Source: Tannerella sp.
Lineage (GTDB): Bacteria > Bacteroidota > Bacteroidia > Bacteroidales > Tannerellaceae
Assembly: GCA_031289445.1 (NCBI GenBank)
Contig: JAITPL010000188.1
Location: 1 to 5,272 of the forward strand
Direction: 5' to 3'
DNA length: 5,272 nt
Under the pieces are notes generated by a model. It was not told where the DNA came from and did not search any database. It was given only the letters and a program-made list of their open reading frames with translations. The translations under genes and the position numbers were made by a program. Positions 1 to 5,272 of the stretch are shown one piece after another (position 1 is the first letter of the stretch; each line of letters starts with the position of its first letter).

Positions 1-1460
1 GCTATAAGCGCTGTTTCCTCGCCGCAGACGAAAGCCCCTGCGCCTTCAAATATCGAGATGTCGAGCGAGTAGTCGCTGCCGGCGATATTGGCGCCAATCA
101 AGCCCCGTTCGCTACACAGTTGCAGGGCGGTACGTATGCGGGTAACGGCCAGGGGATACTCGGCGCGGATATAGAAGACTCCTCTGTTGGCGCCGATGGC
201 ATAACCGGCTATCAGCAGTCCTTCTATGACGCGGAACGGATATGATTCGAGCATCATGCGGTCCATGAATGCGCCCGGATCGCCCTCGTCGCCATTGCAG
301 ATGATGTATTTTTCAGTTGTTTCGGCGTTGGCCACTATAGTCCATTTCTTGCCTGTCGGGAAACCGCCGCCGCCACGTCCGCGCAGTCCGCTTGCAAGGA
401 TGGCGCTGATGACTTCTTCGCGTTTCATCGAGGTCAGCGTCCGTTTGAGAGCCTCAAAGCCTCCATGCGTGATGTATTCGTCAATGTTGAGCGGCGCGAG
501 GAAGCCGTAGCCCTCGGTCGAGATATGCTGTTGCCCCGACAGAAAGGAGTTGATAACGCCTGTGCGCTCGTTTTCGGGCTGCCAGACGACGTTGTTCCAT
601 GTCGTGTCGGTATGGAAAGTATCTATATGATTGATAAGACTGTTTTTCAGACGTTTGAGAGCGCCCGCCGGTTTGAAGTTATGATGCAGTATCTCTTTTA
701 TTTCGGCGGCCTTGACGTTCGGGTAGCGGGTGATGCCGCCGTCGTCCTGCACGACGTCAATCAGCGGTACTTTGTTGCATACGCCTACGCAGCCCACAGG
801 TTTGATGTTGATTTCAATGCCTAACTCGTCGGATGCCTTCAGCAGTTCCCTATATATGTCGGTCGAGCCGCTGGCCTGACAGCATGACCCCATGCCAAGC
901 CTTATCTCGCCTGCTACCTGACGTTTCTTTCGCTTCTCTCCGGTTTGCTCTTTCTCTTCCTCGACGGCCAGAAAATTATCTATCACCTCGTTGACTTTAC
1001 CGGGCATGACGTGACCGTAAATCTTCTCGTCAATCTGCACCACAGGCGCAAGCGTGCAACAGCCCAGACAGGCTATTTTCTCTATCGAAAAACGTTTGTC
1101 GTCCGTTGTTATCTCGTCGTCTTTCATTTTCAGTTCCCGACGAAACGAGTCATAGACATTGCTCGCACCCTTGACGTGGCAGGCCGTTCCGGTGCATACT
1201 TTTATCAGATGCCGTCCGTAGGGTATATGCCTGAACTGCGAGTAGAATGTTGAGACGCTGATGATTTGTGCGCGGTCTATGTCGGTGCGCTCATAGATGC
1301 GCTCCAAGGCAGCGGATGGCAGGTAGCTGAACTCTGTCTGCAAGGCTTGAAGCAGGGGGATAACGGTGTGTCGCGAACGGCCTGTGCGCTCGATGATGGC
1401 ATCGACACGGGCTATCGTTTCCAAAGCGTCTGCTTCTGTCTGTTTGCAATTACATTCCAT
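1..1460 (-). CDS. Fused NuoE-NuoF-type NADH-binding flavoprotein, hydrogenase/NADH dehydrogenase diaphorase subunit (3' end beyond window)
   Basis: The frame is open from an ATG at 1460 to the left edge: 486 codons plus two bases, with no stop. Residues 1-165 form a NuoE/HndA-like thioredoxin-fold ferredoxin after an N-terminal helical part. Its [2Fe-2S] ligands are C89-x4-C94 and C131-x3-C135. A charged linker (166-182, rich in E and K) leads to a NuoF/HydB/HndC-like part. This has a second ferredoxin-like segment (C193, C194, C224, C228), then the glycine-rich GRGGGGFPTG (361-370), CNGDEGDPGA (388-397) and GAGAFVCGEETAL (473-485), the FMN/NADH-site signatures of the family. The C-terminal SLBB, [4Fe-4S] and any 2x[4Fe-4S] domains would lie off the window. 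By family, the protein passes electrons between NAD(P)H, FMN and iron-sulfur clusters in the cytoplasm, usually with an [FeFe] hydrogenase or similar partner. NuoE and NuoF are normally separate proteins; here they share one frame. The ATG lies one base after the upstream stop, which suggests translational coupling; no Shine-Dalgarno is visible. The exact partner enzyme cannot be read from this window. Confidence 0.93.
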   Translation of the reverse strand, partial: MECNCKQTEADALETIARVDAIIERTGRSRHTVIPLLQALQTEFSYLPSAALERIYERTDIDRAQIISVSTFYSQFRHIPYGRHLIKVCTGTACHVKGASNVYDSFRRELKMKDDEITTDDKRFSIEKIACLGCCTLAPVVQIDEKIYGHVMPGKVNEVIDNFLAVEEEKEQTGEKRKKRQVAGEIRLGMGSCCQASGSTDIYRELLKASDELGIEINIKPVGCVGVCNKVPLIDVVQDDGGITRYPNVKAAEIKEILHHNFKPAGALKRLKNSLINHIDTFHTDTTWNNVVWQPENERTGVINSFLSGQQHISTEGYGFLAPLNIDEYITHGGFEALKRTLTSMKREEVISAILASGLRGRGGGGFPTGKKWTIVANAETTEKYIICNGDEGDPGAFMDRMMLESYPFRVIEGLLIAGYAIGANRGVFYIRAEYPLAVTRIRTALQLCSERGLIGANIAGSDYSLDISIFEGAGAFVCGEETALI

Positions 1461-1461
1461 A

Positions 1462-3351
1462 TCACTTGGCGGCTACGCAGTAAATACTTTTTTCTGTTCT
1501 GACTACTATTCGTCCGTCGGTGAAGGCGGGTGTTGCGAAGGTGCGCTCGCCGGTGTCGAACGAGTCGAGCAGTCGGCACTCGCTGTCGGCCGTGAAGATG
1601 TGCATCTTGCCGTCGTTGCTGAGGAGGTAGATGCGGCCTTCGGCGATGACCGGAGAGGAGTAGAACTCGGTGTTAAGCTCGTGTTGCTTGCGCAACTCGC
1701 CGGTCTTGGCGTCGTACTGCGCAAAGACGCCGTAGCTTGTGGCTACGTACAGGTTGTCGTCGGTAGCCACAGGGCTTGATACTTCGGGCAGGTAATCGTT
1801 GGCTTCCCATATCTGAAGGCCGTCGGCAGCATTGATGGCTACTAACTTGGAGTACTCGCTAGCTCCGAATACCATGCCGCCCGCGCTGCAGGGACTTGAG
1901 CCTACTTCGCCGGTCATGCATTCCACTCTCCACAGCTGTTCGCCGTTGTCGGGATTGTAGGCCGTGATGGCCGGATTGCCCATCAATACGAGTTGCGGTT
2001 TTTTGTCGATGTAGGCTATCATCGGCGAACTCCATGTTATCTTCTCCGGCCTGTTCTTGCTCCATCGGATTGTGCCTGTTTGCAGGTCGAAGGCTACTAC
2101 TTTGGGCGTTTGGCGGTTGTCGTACTGCACGATTACCGAATTGCCGTAAACGAGCAGCGAGGAGGCATAGCCGTAATGGTTGTCGGGGACGCCGAGGTTT
2201 TTGGCCCACAGTTGATGTCCGTCGATGTCGGCGCAGATGATGTCGCCGGTAGCGAAGATTGCGCAAACAGCCTTGCCGTTTGTGGCTACGCTCGATGCGG
2301 CCAAACCGGTGTCTTCGGTGGTCTTCGGCATCTGCGAGGGCGAGCCGGCTATGCCTTTTGCGGCGAGACTCCAGCGTTGCTCGCCTGTAGATAGGTCATA
2401 GCAGTACAGTTCGCGTGCTTCGTCGTCGGCGCCGGTGAAATATATCCTGCCGTTATTGATTACCGGCGAGTTGTAGCCGCTGCGCGGAATTTCCTTTTTC
2501 CATGCGATATTATTCATGGTTCCCAAATCCCATTTAGTAGGTATGCCCTTGGCTTGCGTCGTGCCGTTTGAATTGTTTCCCCGGAATCCGTTATATGCAA
2601 CGGCCGATGCTTGCGATGGTGTTGGTGCTGTTGCTGTTTCGGCTGTTGTTGCTGCTTCAGCTGATGCTGCTGTTGTTGTTTCGGCTGTTGTTGTTGCTGC
2701 TTCGGCTGTTTCAGCTGTTGCTTCTGTTTCGGCTGATGATGCTTCAGCTGTTGTTGCTGTTGTTTCAACCGCTGTTTCAGTTGTTTCGGGTGATGTCGAT
2801 TCAATCGATGTCGTCGAATCTGTTAATTCTGTTGATTCTGTTAATTTTGTTGATTCGATTGTTGCCGTTGTTTCTGTTGATTCACTTGTTGCCGTTGATT
2901 TTTTCATTTCATTCGCAAGTGTGAAGACAAGCGCTATCGCTGTTAATCCTGTGGCTACCCATCCTACATACCCTCGCGCCTTCGACTTGATAATCCATTC
3001 GTCCACCGGGTCTATATCCTTGTCGGGCACCTCCTTGAATCCGGCAAAATACATCCGCAAGCTAAGTATCAGCGCCACAAACATCCCTATAAGTATGTAA
3101 ACGCCAACCATCAGATGGTCGTGTCGCACGAAGTACGCCCTGCGTGCCAGCAAGTCCAGCGTCCGTATCTGTTCTTGCAGTTCGGGGTTATCGGCATTGC
3201 TGTCGTTGAGTTGTTTGAGTGTCTCTACTACCTCGTTTTGCAGCGGCGTAACGCCACGTGTCTGAAAAAAGTTTGTCGTCAGCATTATTGCAAACGCTAC
3301 CACAAAAAGGCCTGACACAATCGCTATATTTCTGAAAATTATCTTCTTCAT
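1462..3351 (-). CDS. Membrane-anchored PQQ-like beta-propeller repeat protein with Ser/Thr/Glu/Ala linker
   Basis: The product has 629 residues from the ATG at 3351; an in-frame TTG at 3360 would add three. Three hydrophobic helices lie near residues 5-26, 80-102 and 127-146. The stretch between the first two (about 35-70) is polar and probably helical. Basic residues before helix 1 and between helices 2 and 3 suggest the N-terminus is inside and the C-terminal part is in the periplasm. Residues 151-247 are a low-complexity linker built almost only of S, T, E and A. From about 255 to the end, repeated blades carry the PQQ-like motif of a Gly-rich turn followed by Trp (W327, W382, W430, W474, W515) and recurring SSP turns (near 486, 525 and 565), giving about seven blades. 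No catalytic residues of quinoprotein dehydrogenases were recognised, so a BamB-like scaffold or binding role is more likely than enzyme activity; this is inference. It starts 16 bases after the lipoprotein stop and ends one base before the NuoE-NuoF start. Ligand and function are unknown. Confidence 0.9.
   Translation of the reverse strand: MKKIIFRNIAIVSGLFVVAFAIMLTTNFFQTRGVTPLQNEVVETLKQLNDSNADNPELQEQIRTLDLLARRAYFVRHDHLMVGVYILIGMFVALILSLRMYFAGFKEVPDKDIDPVDEWIIKSKARGYVGWVATGLTAIALVFTLANEMKKSTATSESTETTATIESTKLTESTELTDSTTSIESTSPETTETAVETTATTAEASSAETEATAETAEAATTTAETTTAASAEAATTAETATAPTPSQASAVAYNGFRGNNSNGTTQAKGIPTKWDLGTMNNIAWKKEIPRSGYNSPVINNGRIYFTGADDEARELYCYDLSTGEQRWSLAAKGIAGSPSQMPKTTEDTGLAASSVATNGKAVCAIFATGDIICADIDGHQLWAKNLGVPDNHYGYASSLLVYGNSVIVQYDNRQTPKVVAFDLQTGTIRWSKNRPEKITWSSPMIAYIDKKPQLVLMGNPAITAYNPDNGEQLWRVECMTGEVGSSPCSAGGMVFGASEYSKLVAINAADGLQIWEANDYLPEVSSPVATDDNLYVATSYGVFAQYDAKTGELRKQHELNTEFYSSPVIAEGRIYLLSNDGKMHIFTADSECRLLDSFDTGERTFATPAFTDGRIVVRTEKSIYCVAAK
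2611..2901 (-). repeat. Low-complexity, degenerate triplet-rich tract encoding the S/T/E/A linker
   Basis: About 290 bases inside the propeller gene are built from a few codons (ACA/ACG/ACT, GAA, GCA/GCC, TCA/TCG), so the plus strand reads as runs of GTT, GCT and TTC. Strand composition is strongly skewed compared with the flanks. A clear tandem duplication is at 2822-2839 and 2840-2857: two 18-base units differing at two positions, encoding ESTKLT and ESTELT. The tract is in frame in the gene and has probably grown by replication slippage or unequal recombination. Long open frames on both strands here (poly-Val/Ala, poly-Leu and poly-Gln readings) are by-products of the composition. Confidence 0.85.
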
Positions 3352-3367
3352 ATTAATCAAAAATCTT

Positions 3368-4804
3368 CTATTTATTCAGTTTTATCCGTTTGATGCTTGC
3401 TTTGCCGTCTTCGGAGAATGTGATTTTAAGGTTTTTGATGCCACCTTTATATTCCGGCGAAGCGTCAAGGCGTATGCGGTATGTCCGGTTTACGCCGTCG
3501 GCCTGAACTGTTTCGCTGACCGTAAAGGGCGCAGTGGCAGGAAACTCGATAGCTTTCTTTTGCTGTTCGGCTTCAACGCTTTTATCCCCTTCGCTCCAGT
3601 TGAGCCAGTCGGTAAAATCGGATTTCCCGACCGGTTGAACTGTCGCGCCGAGCGTAATCTCTTTGCTTGAGGTTTCAAAAGCGCCTTCAATCTCAAGTAC
3701 GGGAGCATCGGATGCCTTCCAGAAAGTAATCGGGCCTGTAAGTTGCGCATTTCGCTTGAAAGAAACTTCGAGCTGACCCTGAACAGGCCAACCGGCGTCC
3801 GACATCTCTCCCTCGAAATACCAGTTTTTGCGCGAGTCCGTAAACGTCCATTCAGGATTCGTAATCACCGGCAGGTGTTCCTTCGCATAACTGCGTATGT
3901 CGTCAACAGTGCCAAGTACGAGGGTGGTTTTGTATGTCCATCTGATGTTGTGATCAAGGATTTGTGTTCCTACCGGCGCGATATGTCCGGTCTGACCGTC
4001 TTTTTCTTCTCCCAGTCCTTTAAGGGCGTCGTTTGGATGAAATCCGCCGTTGAAATTCATTACTTCGGGCTGGATAACGCCTATCCCCTTGCCGTTGACA
4101 TCGAGAAGGGCTACCCAGTTTTCAGGCGTATAAAAATGCACCCATGGCCAGCCTTTGCCGTCGTTTCTGATGACGATATTGCTAACGCTTTCATCCGTAA
4201 ACGGCCGGTCTCCCAGATAGGTAACCAGATTATACCACGGGCCGTTGGTATAGACGGCGGGCATTTCCTGAGAGCAGGCGCGATACTGGGTCTTGTCGGT
4301 ACGTTTGTTGACGATGGTCGCTTCCATCGTAATAACGTTGTCATTCAAGGTATAGAGACATTCAAACTCGCAATCTCCGGCTACGCCTGCCGTATGCGGC
4401 CACTGCATCGGGACGCATCTCACAAACATGGCATTCTCGCCGCGTTTCTCAAATTCAAGCACTTTTGAACGGTTACCGCCTGCGTCGCCCGACTGTATGG
4501 GATTCCAGCCCAGACCGGCCCAGTTATCGGCGGGTTTTTCGCCGTTCGGGCCGATATAAGGCCACGGGCCGCTGTAGTACGACATTTGTATCTGCCGTCC
4601 CCAGTCGCTGCTGTTAATCATATTTTTCCCTCCGTTCTCCTTGTCCGACAAGAAAGTTACAGCCCCTCCGAGATTCAGGTCTATGCCCAGTTTGATGCGC
4701 TCATTCTCCAAATAAGGCTTTTTAGTTTCAACTTCAACAGGGACATTCCGCTCTTTCGGCGAGCATGAAATAACAAGAAGCAATAGAATAATAATTTGTC
4801 TCAT
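3368..4804 (-). CDS. Lipoprotein of unrecognised family, possibly with a sugar-mutarotase-like beta-sandwich
   Basis: The 478-residue product starts with a short signal peptide, hydrophobic at residues 4-12, ending in a lipobox V-I-S-C. Lipidation is predicted at C14, with export to the envelope. The mature start, CSPKER, carries some charge, but surface display cannot be decided. Residues 31-80 (ENERIKLGIDLNLGGAVTFL, then a GR near 69-70 and a tyrosine pair near 76-77) resemble the opening strands of aldose-epimerase-like beta-supersandwich proteins. The next part is rich in W, G, N and P (WNPIQSGDAGGN at 100-111). The remainder (about 315-478) looks like an all-beta domain, with alternating strands ending in IKRIKLNK. 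I do not recognise a named family or catalytic residues. A carbohydrate-related envelope role is a weak inference from the fold impression alone. It is first in the three-gene run: a promoter-like box lies about 43 bases upstream of the ATG at 4804, and the next gene begins 16 bases after its TAG stop. No Shine-Dalgarno is visible, only an A/T-rich leader as is usual in Bacteroidota. Confidence 0.88.
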   Translation of the reverse strand: MRQIIILLLLVISCSPKERNVPVEVETKKPYLENERIKLGIDLNLGGAVTFLSDKENGGKNMINSSDWGRQIQMSYYSGPWPYIGPNGEKPADNWAGLGWNPIQSGDAGGNRSKVLEFEKRGENAMFVRCVPMQWPHTAGVAGDCEFECLYTLNDNVITMEATIVNKRTDKTQYRACSQEMPAVYTNGPWYNLVTYLGDRPFTDESVSNIVIRNDGKGWPWVHFYTPENWVALLDVNGKGIGVIQPEVMNFNGGFHPNDALKGLGEEKDGQTGHIAPVGTQILDHNIRWTYKTTLVLGTVDDIRSYAKEHLPVITNPEWTFTDSRKNWYFEGEMSDAGWPVQGQLEVSFKRNAQLTGPITFWKASDAPVLEIEGAFETSSKEITLGATVQPVGKSDFTDWLNWSEGDKSVEAEQQKKAIEFPATAPFTVSETVQADGVNRTYRIRLDASPEYKGGIKNLKITFSEDGKASIKRIKLNK

Positions 4805-4846
4805 GACTTTATTTTGATGTTATTATTTCGAATCACAAATGCAGTG

Positions 4847-4854
4847 CAAAGGTA
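4847..4854 (-). promoter_or_regulatory. Bacteroidota-type -7 promoter box TACCTTTG for the minus-strand cluster
   Basis: Read on the minus strand, TACCTTTG matches the Bacteroidota primary sigma factor -7 consensus TAnnTTTG exactly. Transcription would begin near 4840, leaving an A/T-rich leader of about 36 bases before the lipoprotein ATG at 4804. A convincing -33 TTTG is not seen about 20 bases upstream, where the sequence is an A-rich run preceded by CTCCTTATG. The promoter may therefore be moderate or helped by another factor. It is the only good match I found in front of the three genes; none was seen in the 16-base and 1-base gaps between them. Confidence 0.6.
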
Positions 4855-4948
4855 AGGATTTTTTTCATAAGGAGACAGCTGTTTGTTTGAGATGCGGAAT
4901 AATCGCCGGCAGCAAAATCATGCCTGGCAGTGATGCAACACTGCGTCG

Positions 4949-5014
4949 GTAGGGGCGACCCTTGCGGTCGCCCTCAAAACATTATCATGGGCGACCGCAA
5001 GGGATCGCCCCTAC
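4949..5014. repeat. Pair of inverted REP-like hairpins, each with a 5' GTAG (BIME-like)
   Basis: The left unit (4949-4973, plus strand) is GTAG followed by GGGCGACC, loop CTTGC, then GGTCGCCC: a perfect 8-bp stem with a 5-base loop. The right unit (5014-4989, minus strand) is the same sequence except for one extra base (A at 5004 on the plus strand), which would bulge out of its stem. The two units face each other across a 15-base spacer (4974-4988). Together they can also form one long stem of 25 pairs. GTAG at the foot of a GC-rich hairpin is the hallmark of REP sequences acted on by RAYT (TnpA-REP) transposases. No such transposase is in the window, so mobility is inferred from shape only. 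There is no T-tract on either side, so it is not an intrinsic terminator for a known gene. Confidence 0.8.
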
Positions 5015-5072
5015 GTTACAGAATTCATATCAACAGGATTATGATTGCGTCATTGGCAGGCGCGAAGCAATC

Positions 5073-5184
5073 TTCTACCTTCCAATTTCCAATTTCTACC
5101 TTCTAATTTCTATCTTCTACTTTCTACCTTCTACCTTCTACTTTCTACCTTCTCAATTCTACTTTCTACCTTCTACCTTCTACC
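5073..5184. repeat. Array of 16 in-phase heptamers, consensus TTCTACC
   Basis: These 112 bases divide without any gap into 16 seven-base units. Eight are exactly TTCTACC, three are TTCTACT, and there is one each of TTCTAAT, TTCTATC and TTCTCAA, plus two TTCCAAT. TTCTACT recurs every third unit (5115, 5136, 5157), so the middle of the array shows a 21-base higher-order period. The plus strand is almost all pyrimidine, with A as the only purine; the minus strand is rich in G and A. There are no spacers, so it is not a CRISPR array. A seven-base unit and the lack of a start or ribosome site make coding unlikely. Function is unknown; a slippage-grown intergenic microsatellite is the simplest reading. 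Confidence 0.9.
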
Positions 5185-5190
5185 TTTATA

Positions 5191-5198
5191 TAAATTTG
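5191..5198 (+). promoter_or_regulatory. Possible rightward Bacteroidota -7 box TAAATTTG
   Basis: TAAATTTG, directly after the heptamer array, fits TAnnTTTG exactly on the plus strand. Transcription would start near 5204. The expected -33 region falls inside the array and has no TTTG. A short degenerate motif in A/T-rich DNA can arise by chance, so this is only a candidate for a gene continuing past the right edge. Confidence 0.35.
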
Positions 5199-5203
5199 CT
5201 ATT

Positions 5204-5272
5204 GTGCATATCGCCGCTTTCCGCGAATGCGAGGTGGAAGGCGAAAGCATTGCTGAGGCTCTGTGGAGTCTG
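5204..5272 (+). other. Open frame at right edge, possible 5' part of a rightward gene
   Basis: From a GTG at 5204 the frame stays open to the edge (23 codons, beginning VHIAAFRECEVEGESI). GC content rises sharply compared with the repeat array just before it. No ATG or ribosome site is seen, and the frame is also open upstream through the array, so openness proves little. The opposite strand is likewise open from the edge (QTPQSLSNAF...) to a TAA at 5192-5190, so direction is uncertain. It could be the start of a rightward gene, the tail of a leftward one, or noncoding. No family is recognised. Confidence 0.15.

Noticed and set aside
226..1253. Several plus-strand open frames across the left 1.4 kb
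   Set aside because: The minus strand is one continuous frame here with strong NuoE/NuoF motifs; the plus-strand translations show no domain.
2516..3100. Plus-strand frames rich in Val/Ala or Leu, and a minus-strand Gln-rich frame
   Set aside because: They arise from the skewed triplet composition of the linker tract; the Thr/Ser/Glu/Ala reading continues into membrane helices on one side and propeller blades on the other, so it is the real frame.
1462..3351. PQQ-dependent dehydrogenase
   Set aside because: Only the propeller repeat pattern is seen; I could not identify the catalytic Asp, metal ligands or vicinal disulfide expected of such enzymes, and the three-helix anchor with a long linker is not their usual layout.
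3743..4468. Plus-strand open frame of 241 codons opposite the lipoprotein gene
   Set aside because: It is fully antisense to a well-supported gene with a signal peptide and lipobox, and the translation has no recognisable domain.
4949..5014. Rho-independent terminator
   Set aside because: The stem has no T-tract after either arm and lies upstream of the operon promoter, and no gene is seen ending into it.
5073..5184. CRISPR array
   Set aside because: Units are seven bases with no spacers.

Overview
The window looks like Bacteroidota (probably Bacteroidales) DNA of roughly balanced GC. This rests on a TAnnTTTG-type -7 promoter box ahead of the first gene, the lack of Shine-Dalgarno sequences at the gene starts, and the style of the lipoprotein. 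The assignment is an inference; no marker gene is present.

Layout: about 92% of the window (1-4804) is one co-directional minus-strand gene cluster, read right to left. It begins at a promoter near 4850. The first gene encodes a 478-residue lipoprotein of unrecognised family (4804-3368). After 16 bases comes a membrane-anchored PQQ-like beta-propeller protein with three transmembrane helices and a long Ser/Thr/Glu/Ala linker (3351-1462). After a single base comes a fused NuoE-NuoF-type NADH/FMN/iron-sulfur flavoprotein (1460 to beyond the left edge). The fused gene is incomplete: 486 codons are visible, and the C-terminal iron-sulfur domains would lie outside the window. Such proteins are diaphorase subunits of soluble, often electron-bifurcating [FeFe] hydrogenases or of related NAD(P)-linked oxidoreductases. 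The catalytic subunit would be expected further left.

The right end (4805-5272) has no confident gene but is structured. It holds the operon promoter, a pair of inverted REP-like hairpins each preceded by GTAG (4949-5014), and an exact in-phase array of 16 degenerate heptamers with a partial 21-base higher-order period (5073-5184). At the edge there is a second TAnnTTTG box on the plus strand, followed by a short open frame that may be the start of a rightward gene.

How the genes work together is not evident from the sequence. The first two products are envelope proteins (a lipoprotein and an inner-membrane-anchored, probably periplasmic propeller), whereas the third is a cytoplasmic redox enzyme. 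The tight spacing argues for co-expression, not necessarily for a shared function.
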